Of a stretch of DNA of 64,000 bases, positions 44,187 through 52,265 are shown in pieces (the stretch's first letter is position 1; every line of letters starts with the position of its first letter). Source of the stretch: Halosaccharopolyspora lacisalsi (GTDB lineage: Bacteria; Actinomycetota; Actinomycetes; Mycobacteriales; Pseudonocardiaceae); the NCBI RefSeq assembly GCF_014137975.1, contig NZ_JACGWZ010000007.1, positions 335,768 through 399,767 of the forward strand, written 5' to 3'. Made by a program: the position numbers and the translations under genes. The notes below the pieces were generated by a model, which ran no database searches, was not told the origin of the DNA, and worked only from the letters and a program-made list of their open reading frames with translations.

Positions 44187-44286
44187 CACCGTGATCGAAC
44201 GGCCGCCCGCGATATGCCGCCTCGGTGGTGAGTACGAGACCCTCCGCAACCGAGTTTTCGCAGCGCTGGACGACGGTACGCGCTGA
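43897..44286 (+). CDS. YunG-family protein, copy 1
   Basis: 129 residues from ATG 43897 (GTG 43873 possible). It reads IERAIRSSWGADTC, then NPARGQCGTTALVLNDLLGG, VRGEVHRDRRWVDFHWWNRF and VDLTREQF, the full YunG pattern. YunG proteins have a papain/transglutaminase-like look, with Cys in GQCGTTA and His in DFHWWN, but no proven function. The C-terminus (EYETLRNRVFAALDDGTR) is complete, unlike copy 2. Lies between a gene fragment and the HigBA-like pair. Confidence 0.8.
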   Translation: MPIRTLMDIERAIRSSWGADTCAPEDVPDWHPSNPARGQCGTTALVLNDLLGGDLVRGEVHRDRRWVDFHWWNRFAKSLEVDLTREQFAPDEIVGPGTVIERPPAICRLGGEYETLRNRVFAALDDGTR

Positions 44287-44378
44287 CCGGCTGCGGCGCA
44301 CAGCGTCTTCGTGGGAATCACTGTGGCGCGAAGCGTCCCGATGAGGGATGACTGCGACAGCGCTGTCAATACTGATGC

Positions 44379-44413
44379 TTGTCGTTACTGACGCAACGCG
44401 TTACCATTCCTCC
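44379..44413 (+). promoter_or_regulatory. Candidate promoter/operator of the HigBA-like pair
   Basis: TTGTCG (44379-44384) and TTACCA (44401-44406) with 16-bp spacing would start transcription at or next to GTG 44414, giving a leaderless message; no SD is present. The palindrome AACGCGTT (44395-44402) overlaps the -10 and could bind the antitoxin. Confidence 0.35.
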
Positions 44414-44692
44414 GTGATCCGGTCCTTCACCGACAAACGCACACTGCTGATCTGGGAGCGCCGCCGAACGAAGTTGCACCCCGAAACGCAACGTCGTGCC
44501 TACAACAAGCTCGCCATGCTCAACCGAGCGGCCACCCTCGACGATCTCCGCGTGCCACCCGGCAACCGACTCGAACAGCTCAAGGGCGACCGCGCCGGGC
44601 AGCACAGCATCCGCGTGAATCAGCAGTGGCGGATCTGCTTTCGCTGGACGGATGCGGGACCGGAAGCCGTCGAGTTCACCGACTACCACTGA
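44414..44692 (+). CDS. higB: HigB-like RelE/ParE-superfamily toxin
   Basis: 92 residues from GTG 44414 (VIRSFTDKRTLLIWERRRTK). Contains the HigB pattern: RRAYNKLAMLNRAATLDDL, PPGNRLEQLKGDRAGQHSIR, NQQWRICFRWTDAGPEAVEF and a terminal DYH. Such toxins cut mRNA on the ribosome. Toxin-first order with the antitoxin nine bases downstream is the hig arrangement. Cargo of cassette 1. Confidence 0.9.
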   Translation: MIRSFTDKRTLLIWERRRTKLHPETQRRAYNKLAMLNRAATLDDLRVPPGNRLEQLKGDRAGQHSIRVNQQWRICFRWTDAGPEAVEFTDYH

Positions 44693-44701
44693 GAGGCAGC
44701 C

Positions 44702-45001
44702 ATGAGCACTGACATCGTCATGCCACCCACGCATCCGGGTGCGATCCTCCGTGAGGAGTTCCTCGAACCCATGGGGATCACGGAATACCGGCTCGCGAAG
44801 GATCTCGGCATCCCGCAGACGCGCGTCAGCGCGATCACACACGGCCGACGAGGGATCACAGCCGATACCGGGTTGCGCCTGTCACGCTACTTCGGCATGT
44901 CCGAGGGCTTCTGGACCGGACTCCAGGACGACTACGACCGGGCTGTGACCAAGGACAAGCTCGGTGACACGCTCGATTCGATCGCACCGATCAGTGCGTG
45001 A
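44702..45001 (+). CDS. higA: HigA-family antitoxin (XRE-type)
   Basis: 99 residues: PPTHPGAILREEFLEPMGIT is the typical HigA opening, then a helix-turn-helix (YRLAKDLGIPQTRVSAITHG) and FGMSEGFWTGLQDDYD. It neutralises HigB and represses the operon. ATG 44702 lies in the gap after the toxin stop, with GAGGCAG upstream. The 170 bp after its stop show no gene before the second thioredoxin fragment. Confidence 0.92.
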   Translation: MSTDIVMPPTHPGAILREEFLEPMGITEYRLAKDLGIPQTRVSAITHGRRGITADTGLRLSRYFGMSEGFWTGLQDDYDRAVTKDKLGDTLDSIAPISA

Positions 45002-45173
45002 TCAACGAACGTCGCTGGCCGGAACGCACGTTCTTGAATCAAGGTCACTTACCGGGCTCGCCTCCCGAGGACGCTCATGACGATCGAGCGCACGGGAGCG
45101 CGAGCATAGCGCGCCCACCGTGTGAGGCTTCGCCGTCAAGGTGGCCACACCCCTCGGTACACTGCCGTGCTCG

Positions 45174-45385
45174 GTGTTGTCGACTACCAGCGTGAGCACT
45201 TCCGAACAGCCCCGCCGCGCCCGTGTCCGTGCCCCGAGCTACGAGGACGTCAGTGGGTGAACACCGGAGGAGAGCAGCTGCGGCTCGCCGACTTTCGCGG
45301 CAAGGTCGTGATCCTGGACTTCCGGGCGTTCCGGACCGAAGTATCAGCTCGGGCCGCTGGTCGGTCGTGGCGACGACACGCATGA
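45174..45385 (+). pseudogene. Thioredoxin-NHL gene 5' fragment, cassette 2
   Basis: From GTG 45174 the DNA follows the start of the intact gene at 46514 closely: PRRARVRAP, then after a one-base loss (four C where the intact gene has five) ELRGRQWVNTGGEQLRLADF and RGKVVILDFRAFRT. At the redox-motif position it switches to the repeat sequence and ends TGA 45383-45385. It is a frameshifted duplicate of the first 55 or so codons of the host gene. Confidence 0.8.
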
Positions 45386-45715
45386 TCGGGCGTGAGTGTC
45401 GGTGGCTTTCGGCAGGCTGCTCGGCATGCCGATTCGGACTCTGATGGACATCGAGCGCGCGATCCGGTCCTCGTGGGGTGCTGACACCTGTGCCCCAGAA
45501 GACGTCCCCGACTGGCACCCCAGCAATCCGGCCCGCGGCCAGTGCGGCACCACTGCCCTCGTCCTCAACGATCTGCTCGGTGGCGACCTCGTTCGCGGTG
45601 AGGTTCACCGTGACCGGAGGTGGGTCGATTTCCACTGGTGGAACCGGTTCGCCAAAAGCCTCGAGGTCGACCTCACCCGGGAGCAGTTCGCTCCGGACGA
45701 GATCGTCGGCCCCGG
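45309..45715 (+). repeat. 407-bp direct repeat, copy 2 (partner 43780-44186)
   Basis: Same content as copy 1: the thioredoxin fragment tail and most of yunG. The left edge lies inside GTGATCCTGGACTTC, which is also shared with the intact host gene (about 46649), so the junction falls in sequence common to all three loci. Confidence 0.9.
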
Positions 45716-46055
45716 TGAACCCGTCTCTCGCCCGACCGGCAGGACCCGCCTCGACACGGAGTACGAAACCCTGTCGAAAACGGGTGCTGACGCACCTCGA
45801 GCGCTAGGCCGCGCAACGACATGTGTGTATGGTGTGTGTATGGTTCGGATGAACGTGTGGGTGCCTGACGAGCTCGCAGAGCGAGCACGCGAGGCCCAGC
45901 TCAACCTCTCGGCGTTGACGCAGGCCGCCATCGCCGCCGAGCTGGCGCGCACCGCTACCGATGCATGGTTGGCGACGCTGCCTGCGCCGCGTGGGCTCAC
46001 CCATGAGGCGGCCGTTACCGCGCTCGATGACGCGCGTGAGGAGTTCGGTGCGTGA
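45426..46055 (+). CDS. YunG copy 2, reading in frame into a CcdA/VapB-like antitoxin
   Basis: From ATG 45426 the yunG frame is identical to copy 1 for 97 residues, to DEIVGPG. It then has a different C-terminus (EPVSRPTGRTRLDTEYETLS), lacks a stop, and continues through RATTCVYGVC into the antitoxin, giving 209 residues in all. Either a natural fusion is made, or the yunG copy is a 3'-damaged remnant and the antitoxin is translated from its own ATG at 45840. I favour the second, as the antitoxin start is family-like. Confidence 0.55.
   Translation: MPIRTLMDIERAIRSSWGADTCAPEDVPDWHPSNPARGQCGTTALVLNDLLGGDLVRGEVHRDRRWVDFHWWNRFAKSLEVDLTREQFAPDEIVGPGEPVSRPTGRTRLDTEYETLSKTGADAPRALGRATTCVYGVCMVRMNVWVPDELAERAREAQLNLSALTQAAIAAELARTATDAWLATLPAPRGLTHEAAVTALDDAREEFGA
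45824..45844 (+). promoter_or_regulatory. Direct repeat at the antitoxin start
   Basis: TGTGTATGGT occurs twice 11 bp apart (45824 and 45835), the second including the ATG at 45840. One helical turn of spacing suits binding of a ribbon-helix-helix antitoxin that represses its own, possibly leaderless, message. Confidence 0.35.
45840..46055 (+). CDS. vapB: CcdA/VapB-type ribbon-helix-helix antitoxin
   Basis: 71 residues from ATG 45840 (MVRMNVWVPDELAERAREAQ). The opening strand and RARE-LNLSALTQAAIAAEL form a ribbon-helix-helix DNA-binding fold, and the acidic C-terminus (EAAVTALDDAREEFGA) is the toxin-binding tail. The stop overlaps the toxin GTG (GTGA at 46052-46055). No SD is visible; translation may be leaderless or continue from yunG. 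Cargo of cassette 2. Confidence 0.85.
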   Translation: MVRMNVWVPDELAERAREAQLNLSALTQAAIAAELARTATDAWLATLPAPRGLTHEAAVTALDDAREEFGA

Positions 46056-46468
46056 GCTCAGCGATGAACGCCGTGGTGCTGGATGCCTCCGTGGCGGTCG
46101 ATCTGCTCGCCGGCACCGACTGCGCCCCCGCGGCGATCGACCGTCTGACCAGGACCGAGCTACACGCTCCGGCGCACCTGGACGCTGAGGTCATCTCCGC
46201 GCTTGGTCGGATGCAGCGCGCGGGTGACCTCGCTGTCGCCGATGTCGAATTGGCCCTGGACCGCCTCACAGCCATGCCCGTTACTCGTCACCCGCTGCCA
46301 GGTCTGTTGACGGGGGCATGGGCACGGCGCGCGGACGTGCGGCTGCTCGACGCGCTCTACATCGCGCTGGCCGGCCACCTCGGACTTCGGGTGCTGACCA
46401 CTGACCACAAACTGGCGAAGGTGTGCCCCGAGCTGACCGAAACCCTGCATCTGCCGAACGAACAGTGA
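46052..46468 (+). CDS. vapC: VapC-type PIN-domain toxin
   Basis: 138 residues from GTG 46052, overlapping the antitoxin stop (ATG 46064 is possible). The acidic PIN quartet is present: Asp in VVLDASVAVD, Glu in LDAEVISALG, Asp in RLLDALYIALA, Asp in LTTDHKLAK. Mg-dependent RNase that cuts tRNA or rRNA; inhibited by the upstream antitoxin. It ends 45 bp before the intact thioredoxin-NHL gene. Confidence 0.9.
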   Translation: MSSAMNAVVLDASVAVDLLAGTDCAPAAIDRLTRTELHAPAHLDAEVISALGRMQRAGDLAVADVELALDRLTAMPVTRHPLPGLLTGAWARRADVRLLDALYIALAGHLGLRVLTTDHKLAKVCPELTETLHLPNEQ

Positions 46469-46513
46469 GACGTGACTCAGGAGCACCTGTCCTGAGGAAC
46501 AGCGCACGGTCCG

Positions 46514-48391
46514 GTGTCGTTGACTACCGACGTGAGCACCCCGCAGACATCCCGCCGCGCCCGCGTCCGTGCCCCCGAGCTACGGGGACGTCAGTGGTTG
46601 AACACTGGAGGAGAGCAGCTGCGGCTCGCCGACTTTCGCGGCAAGGTCGTGATCCTGGACTTCTGGGCGTTCTGCTGCATCAACTGCCTGCACGTCATCG
46701 ACGAGCTGCGGCCGCTGGAGGAGGAGTTCTCCGCGGAGCTGGTCACGGTCGGCGTGCACTCCCCGAAGTTCGAGCACGAGGCCGATCCGGAGGCGCTGGC
46801 GGCGGCCGTGGAGCGCTACTCGGTGGACCACCCGGTGCTCGACGACCCCGAGCTGACCACCTGGAGCGACTACGCGGTCAAGGCGTGGCCGACGCTGGTC
46901 GTCGTGGACCCCGAGGGCTACGTCGTGCACGTCGCCGCCGGTGAGGGCCATGTCGAGGCGCTCAGGAAGGTCGTCACCGAGGTGGTCGCCGAACACGAGG
47001 CGAAGGGCACGCTGCACCGGGGTGAGGGCCCCTACGTGCCGCCCGAGGCCGCCGAGACCACGTTGCGCTTCCCCGGCAAGGTGATCCGACTCGGAGGCGG
47101 AACGCTGCTGGTGTCGGACTCGGCCAACCACTCGCTGGTGGAGTTCGCCGCCGACGGCGAGACCGTGCTGCGTCGGATCGGCTCCGGCGAACGCGACCGC
47201 GCGGACGGCGATCCGGAGGTGGCCGGTTTCCGCGAACCCGCCGGGCTGGCGCTGCTGCCCGAACCGGTGGCCGCGCGCGCGGGCTACGACGTCGTGGTCG
47301 CCGACACCGCCAATCACCTGCTGCGCGGAGTGCGGCTGGCCGACGGGCACGTGACGACCGTCGCCGGGACCGGCGCGCAGTGGCGGGACGAGGACGACTC
47401 CGGCCCCGCCCTGGCCACCGCGCTGACCAGCCCGTGGGACGTGTGCTGGTGGGAACCGGCCGGTGGCGTCGTCGTCGCCATGGCGGGCAACCACACCCTG
47501 GGTCTGTTCGACCCCGCCGCCGGCGAGGTGCGGCGGTTCGCCGGCACCACCGTGGAGGGGCTGCGCGACGGCGCGGTCGACGAGGCCCACTTCGCCCAGC
47601 CGTCCGGCCTGGCCGACGGCGGTGACCGCCTGTGGCTGGCCGACTCGGAGACCTCGGCGCTGCGTTGGGTGGCTCCCGCCGAAACCGGCTTCGAGGTGCG
47701 CACGGCCGTGGGAACCGGGCTGTTCGACTTCGGGCACGCCGACGGCCCCGCCGCCGAGGCACTGCTGCAGCACCCGATCGGGGTCGCGATCCTGCCCGAC
47801 ACGACCGTGGCGGTGTGCGACACCTACAACGGTGCGATCCGCCGGTACGACCCGGAGCGGGGCGAGGTCTCCACGCTGGCCACCGAGATCGCAGAGCCCT
47901 CCGGGGCCGCGGTGGTCGACGGGGAACTCGTCGTGGTCGCCTCCACCGCGCACCGGCTGGAACGTCCCGTTCCTCCCGGCATGACGGCCCAACTCGTCCA
48001 CGGCGCCTCCCAGCAGGTCAAGCGCCCGGCCACGGAGATCGGTTCCGGGGAGCTGGAGCTGGCGGTGGTGTTCACCCCGCCGCCGGGGCAGAAGCTCGAC
48101 GAGCGCTACGGCCCCTCCACCCGGCTGGAGGTCAGTGCCTCCCCCGAGGAGCTGCTGGTCACCGGCGGCGGCACCGGCTCCGAACTCACGCGGCGACTGG
48201 TGCTGGCCGAGGGGATCGAGCACGGCGTCCTGCACGTCGTGGCCCAGGCGGCCAGTTGCGACGACGACTCCGAGGTCGAGCACCCGGCCTGCAGGCTCAG
48301 CCGCCAGGACTGGGGGGTGCCGGTTCACGTCACTCCGGACGGTCCTGGGCGACTACCGTTGGTGATGGGCGGACTCGATCAGGACTCCTGA
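46514..48391 (+). CDS. Thioredoxin-fold NHL-repeat protein (NHLRC2-like)
   Basis: 625 residues. A TlpA-like thioredoxin domain at about 20-155 (LADFRGKVVILDFWAFCCIN with CCINC in the active-site position, VKAWPTLVVVDPEG), then an NHL beta-propeller at about 185-500 (LLVSDSANHSLVEF, VVVADTANHLLRGV, VAVCDTYNGAIRRY), and a C-terminal beta domain. Same layout as NHLRC2. No signal peptide, so cytosolic. GTG 46514 starts the conserved N-terminus; GTG 46532 is an alternative. Its 5' end is duplicated in pieces at 43.7 and 45.2 kb. Confidence 0.88.
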   Translation: MSLTTDVSTPQTSRRARVRAPELRGRQWLNTGGEQLRLADFRGKVVILDFWAFCCINCLHVIDELRPLEEEFSAELVTVGVHSPKFEHEADPEALAAAVERYSVDHPVLDDPELTTWSDYAVKAWPTLVVVDPEGYVVHVAAGEGHVEALRKVVTEVVAEHEAKGTLHRGEGPYVPPEAAETTLRFPGKVIRLGGGTLLVSDSANHSLVEFAADGETVLRRIGSGERDRADGDPEVAGFREPAGLALLPEPVAARAGYDVVVADTANHLLRGVRLADGHVTTVAGTGAQWRDEDDSGPALATALTSPWDVCWWEPAGGVVVAMAGNHTLGLFDPAAGEVRRFAGTTVEGLRDGAVDEAHFAQPSGLADGGDRLWLADSETSALRWVAPAETGFEVRTAVGTGLFDFGHADGPAAEALLQHPIGVAILPDTTVAVCDTYNGAIRRYDPERGEVSTLATEIAEPSGAAVVDGELVVVASTAHRLERPVPPGMTAQLVHGASQQVKRPATEIGSGELELAVVFTPPPGQKLDERYGPSTRLEVSASPEELLVTGGGTGSELTRRLVLAEGIEHGVLHVVAQAASCDDDSEVEHPACRLSRQDWGVPVHVTPDGPGRLPLVMGGLDQDS

Positions 48392-48455
48392 GTTCGCGCG
48401 CGGCCGTGGTCCCCTCCTCGACCACGGTCGCGCCGCGAGCAAGTAAACTTTTCGG

Positions 48456-48776
48456 GTGACCGAAGCCAAACTTGAGATCCAGATGCTGCATGACCGGGTC
48501 ATGGTGCAGGTCTCCGAGGGTTCCGGCGAGCGTCGCAGCAACGGCGGCATCGTGATTCCGGCAACCGCCCAGGTGGCCAAGCGGTTGGTGTGGGGCGAGG
48601 TCCTCGGAGTGGGCAGTCAGGTTCGGGCTGTCGAAGCCGGCCAGCAGGTACTGTTCGACCCGGAGGAACAGTTCGAGGTCGAGGTTCAGGGAGAGTCGTA
48701 CCTGGTCCTGCGTGAACAGGACCTGCACGCCGTGGCGAGCGAACGCATCGAGCACGGCACGGGCCTGTACTTGTAA
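48456..48776 (+). CDS. GroES-like (Cpn10-family) protein
   Basis: 106 residues. The fold signature of Cpn10 is visible (MLHDRVMVQVSEGSGERRSN, GGIVIPATAQ, WGEVLGVG, AGQQVLFDP, YLVLREQDLHAV), but the mobile loop that binds GroEL is shortened and the C-terminus (ASERIEHGTGLYL) is extended. It is not next to groEL. Probably one of the GroES-like paralogues of actinobacteria with unknown partner rather than the main co-chaperonin. Confidence 0.8.
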   Translation: MTEAKLEIQMLHDRVMVQVSEGSGERRSNGGIVIPATAQVAKRLVWGEVLGVGSQVRAVEAGQQVLFDPEEQFEVEVQGESYLVLREQDLHAVASERIEHGTGLYL

Positions 48777-48899
48777 GCATCTCCTCACCACAGCAGCTAC
48801 TGCGTCCTCACCGTGCGTAGAGTGTCACCCTGACGAGTGAAGCACGCCTGTCACCGTTGGCCGTACGAGCCACCGCACGACCGAGGAGAAGGGAACGCG

Positions 48900-51005
48900 G
48901 TGCCGGAAGACCACGAACACCCCGAGGGATCGAACGCGGAGCCCCCGGAAGGGTCACCACCGGAGTGGTCCACGTCGAGCGACGAGCCGACCAAGCGGTT
49001 CTCGGGACAGTTGGGCGATCCCGCCGACGAAACCGTGCGGCAGGAGTTCCCCACCACCGAACCCGACGAATCGGACTCCGAGCGTACGCAGCGCATCCCG
49101 GCCGTGTCCTCCGACCCGGTACCGGAGTCCGACACCGAGACGACCCAGTCGATCCCGGCGATCACCGACACCACCCGGACCGCCGCGTGGTCGTTCGACG
49201 GGACTGCGCCACCACCGGACCAGCCGCCGGGCACGTCCCCGCCGCAGTCGAGCGGACCGGACTCCGGTGGTTCCGCGAAGAAACGCCGCACGCTGATCCG
49301 CTCGGGAGTGGCCGCCGGCGTCGCCGTGGGTCTGCTCGCCCTGCTCTACATCGGTGACCTGGCGTTCAGCAGCGGTCAGGTACCGCGCGGCACGGTCGTG
49401 GGCAACGTCGCGGTCGGTGGGCTGAACAAGGCCGCCGCCGAGCGCAAGCTGCGCGAGGAACTCGGCCCCGGACTCAACGAACCCGTGGTACTGCGTGCCG
49501 GTGCGGACAGGACCAGCCTCGATCCGAGCGAGGCCGGGCTGTCGATGGACTGGGACGCCACCCTGGACAAGGCCGGTTCCCAACCGCTGAACCCGTTCAC
49601 GCGGCTGAGCTCGTTCTTCACCAGCCGCGAGATCACTCCGGTCAGCAATGTCGACCGGGCGAAGCTGAACCGGGCGGTCGACGAGGTCGTGCCGCGGCTG
49701 GAGCACAAGCCCTCCGAAGGCACCATCCGGTTCGACGACGCCGAACCCGTGGCCGTCGAGCCGGTGACCGGGCACAGCATCGACACCGCCAAGGCCGCCG
49801 ACGCCGTGCTCACCCAGTGGGCCGGTAAGGGGCCCGTGCAGGTGCCGTTCGTCGAGCAACCGGTCAGCACCACCTCCCAGGGCGTGCACCAGGCGCTGAA
49901 CCGGATCGCCAAGCCCGCCGTGTCCGCTCCGGTGACGGTGCTGGGCGACGGCGCGAAAGCGACCCTGACCCCCGAGATGATCGCGGACGCGCTGCGCTTC
50001 AACCCCGACGGCAACGGCGGGTTGAAGATGCACGTGGACCGGCCCACCGTGGTGAAGGCCGCCGAACCGCAGCTGGCGAGCACCATCCGCCCCGGCAAGG
50101 ACGCCGGTTTCGTCGTCAAGGGCGGCAAGCCGGTCGTGCAGAAATCAGTGCACGGGCGCGGCATCGACTGGAAGAAAAGCCTGGCACCGCTGTCCAAGGT
50201 GCTGCGGCAGCAGGACCAGTCGCGCAGCGTGCGAGCCGTGTACGTGGAGGAGCCCGCGAAGCTGACCACCGAGGAGGCCAACAAGCTCGGCATCCGCGAG
50301 AAGGTCTCCACGTTCACGACCAGGGGCTTCGGCCCCGACTCCGGGGTGAACATCCGCAGGGTGGCCCAGGAGGTCAACGGGGCGATCATCAAGCCGGGCA
50401 AGACGTTCAGCCTCAACGGCCACACCGGCATCCGGCAGAAGCCGCAGGGCTACATCGCATCCGGCATCATCAAGAACGGCAGGCCGAGCAAGGCCGTCGG
50501 CGGCGGGATCTCCCAGTTCGCGACGACGTTGTACAACGCCTCGTACTTCGCCGGCCTCAAGGACGTCGAGCACAAGGAGCACAGCTACTACATCAGTCGC
50601 TACCCGATGGGCCGGGAGGCGACGGTGTTCCAGCAGCCCGACGGCACCAGCCTCATCGACGTCAAGTTCAAGAACACCCTGGACAGCGGGATCCTGATCA
50701 CCACGAAGTGGACCCCGGAGTCCATCACGGTGACGTTCTGGGGCACCAAGAAGTACGACGTGAAGTCGCACACGAGCCCGAAGAGCCCCCCGATCCCGCC
50801 GGAGGTGACCACGATTCCGCCCGGCCAGCCGTGCAAGTCGACCGACGGCAAGCCCGGTTTCACGGTCACCGACACGCGGACGCGCACGAACGTCAAGACG
50901 GGCGAAGTGACCAAGAACAGTCACGAGACCGAGTACGAAGCGCAGCCGATCGTGAAGTGCGGTGCTCCACCGCCGCCACCGCCCCCCGGGCCACCCGCGG
51001 GCTAG
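48900..51005 (+). CDS. VanW-family membrane-anchored envelope protein
   Basis: 701 residues from GTG 48900 (AGGAGAAGGGA just upstream). An acidic, Pro-rich cytosolic N-terminus of about 135 residues with repeated ERTQRIPA / ETTQSIPA motifs (possible kinase or FHA targets) leads to one membrane helix (GVAAGVAVGLLALLYIGDLAF). Outside follow peptidoglycan-binding (PG_binding_4) domains and a VanW domain (NGAIIKPGKTFSLNGHTG, VGGGISQFATTLYNASYFAG). A G5-like Pro-rich end closes the protein. Role in the wall is likely but undefined; family members accompany glycopeptide-resistance loci without a known reaction. Confidence 0.88.
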   Translation: MPEDHEHPEGSNAEPPEGSPPEWSTSSDEPTKRFSGQLGDPADETVRQEFPTTEPDESDSERTQRIPAVSSDPVPESDTETTQSIPAITDTTRTAAWSFDGTAPPPDQPPGTSPPQSSGPDSGGSAKKRRTLIRSGVAAGVAVGLLALLYIGDLAFSSGQVPRGTVVGNVAVGGLNKAAAERKLREELGPGLNEPVVLRAGADRTSLDPSEAGLSMDWDATLDKAGSQPLNPFTRLSSFFTSREITPVSNVDRAKLNRAVDEVVPRLEHKPSEGTIRFDDAEPVAVEPVTGHSIDTAKAADAVLTQWAGKGPVQVPFVEQPVSTTSQGVHQALNRIAKPAVSAPVTVLGDGAKATLTPEMIADALRFNPDGNGGLKMHVDRPTVVKAAEPQLASTIRPGKDAGFVVKGGKPVVQKSVHGRGIDWKKSLAPLSKVLRQQDQSRSVRAVYVEEPAKLTTEEANKLGIREKVSTFTTRGFGPDSGVNIRRVAQEVNGAIIKPGKTFSLNGHTGIRQKPQGYIASGIIKNGRPSKAVGGGISQFATTLYNASYFAGLKDVEHKEHSYYISRYPMGREATVFQQPDGTSLIDVKFKNTLDSGILITTKWTPESITVTFWGTKKYDVKSHTSPKSPPIPPEVTTIPPGQPCKSTDGKPGFTVTDTRTRTNVKTGEVTKNSHETEYEAQPIVKCGAPPPPPPPGPPAG

Positions 51006-51016
51006 GACCCGGCTTC

Positions 51017-51047
51017 AGGGGCGTCTCCTCACCGAGGGGGCGCCCCT
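51017..51047 (+). terminator. Hairpin after the VanW gene
   Basis: Seven-bp stem AGGGGCG (51017-51023) with CGCCCCT (51041-51047), 12 bases after the stop. Confidence 0.55.
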
Positions 51048-51149
51048 CTTCGTGCACGGTGGGGCTTCCCACACCGCCGCGGAGAAATGCGACGGTGATC
51101 GCAAGCGTCTGAACGGGTGAACTTCCCCTACGGCGTGAAGAGGTGCCCG

Positions 51150-52184
51150 ATGCGTGCCACCGTGATCCACGGTGCGGGTGATGTCCGGGTCGAGCAGGTC
51201 CCCGACCCGTCCCTGCGGGAGCCGACGGACGCGCTCGTGCGCGTCAGCCTGACCTGTATCTGCGGTAGTGATCTCTGGCCGTACAAGAGCATGGGAGCCG
51301 ACGACGCCGGTCAGCGCATCGGCCACGAGTTCCTCGGCGTCGTGGAGGAGGTCGGCTCGCAGGTCACCGGCCTCCGAGCGGGCGACCTCGTCGTCTCGCC
51401 TTTCACCTTCTCCGACGGGAGTTGCGACTTCTGCAGCGAGTCGCTGCAGACCTCGTGCGTGCACGGCGGACTCTGGGGCACGAACGGGACCGACGGGGCC
51501 CAGGGCGAGGCCGTCCGCGTCCCGTACGCGGACGGCACGCTGGTGAAGCTGCCGGTGGAGCCGGACAGCGAACTGCTGCCCGCGCTGCTGACCCTCGCCG
51601 ACATCTTCCCCACCGGCCACCACGCCGCGGTCTCGGCGGGCGTGCGACCCGGGGACACCGTCACGGTCGTGGGTGACGGCGCGGTCGGGCTCAGCGGTGT
51701 GCTGGCGGCCTCCCGGCTCGGTGCCGAGCGGATCATCATCATGGGCAGGCACACCGACCGCACCGACCTCGCCCGCGAGTACGGCGCCACGGACGTGGTC
51801 CCCGAGCGCGGTGACGAGGCGGTGGAGCGGGTGCGCGAGCTCACCGGCGGGCAGGGCACGAGGTCCGTGCTGGAGTGCGTCGGCACCGGCGAGTCGCTGA
51901 GCACGGCGCTGCGGCTGGCCCGCGACGGTGGTCGGGTCGGTTACGTCGGTGTTCCCCAGGACGGTGGCGGAGTGGACGCGCGTGAGCTGTTCATGCGCAA
52001 CGTCGGCCTGGCCGGGGGCGTCTGCCCCGCGCGGTCCTACATCCCGGAGCTGCTGCCCGACGTGCTCTCCGGCGAGCTCGATCCCTCGCGCGTGTTCGAC
52101 CACACCACCGACCTGGACGGAGTCCCGGACGGTTACCGCGCGATGACCGACCGCGAGTCCCTGAAGGTCCTCGTCCGCCCCTGA
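51150..52184 (+). CDS. Zinc-dependent alcohol dehydrogenase (MDR family)
   Basis: 344 residues from ATG 51150 (GAAGAGG six nt upstream). Catalytic zinc ligands in CICGSDLW and IGHEFLGVVEEVG; structural-zinc region reduced (DGSCDFCSESLQTSCVHGG); NAD(P) site VVGDGAVGLSGVLAASRLGA; ECVGTGESLSTALR. Resembles glutathione-independent formaldehyde and sorbitol/threonine-type dehydrogenases; substrate unknown. Monocistronic and convergent with the YceI gene. Confidence 0.9.
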   Translation: MRATVIHGAGDVRVEQVPDPSLREPTDALVRVSLTCICGSDLWPYKSMGADDAGQRIGHEFLGVVEEVGSQVTGLRAGDLVVSPFTFSDGSCDFCSESLQTSCVHGGLWGTNGTDGAQGEAVRVPYADGTLVKLPVEPDSELLPALLTLADIFPTGHHAAVSAGVRPGDTVTVVGDGAVGLSGVLAASRLGAERIIIMGRHTDRTDLAREYGATDVVPERGDEAVERVRELTGGQGTRSVLECVGTGESLSTALRLARDGGRVGYVGVPQDGGGVDARELFMRNVGLAGGVCPARSYIPELLPDVLSGELDPSRVFDHTTDLDGVPDGYRAMTDRESLKVLVRP

Positions 52185-52193
52185 GGGCCTCGG

Positions 52194-52211
52194 CGGTTTC
52201 GCGCGGAACCG
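52194..52211. repeat. Near-palindrome related to the 41.5-kb pair
   Basis: CGGTTTCGCGCGGAACCG differs by one base from the perfect palindrome at 41547 and 41573. It lies between convergent genes and may serve as a terminator stem. Confidence 0.6.
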
Positions 52212-52265
52212 GACTCCCACGCGCCCGGTCGTCCGCAGGAGCGATCCGGGCGAACTCGGTCGAAC

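Noticed and set aside
44366..44842. 158-codon - strand frame over higBA
   Set aside because: Antisense to two well-recognised genes and lacking any protein signature.
43025..46514. Classical integrative element or prophage
   Set aside because: No integrase, excisionase, tRNA target or phage gene; only duplicated fragments, yunG and TA genes.
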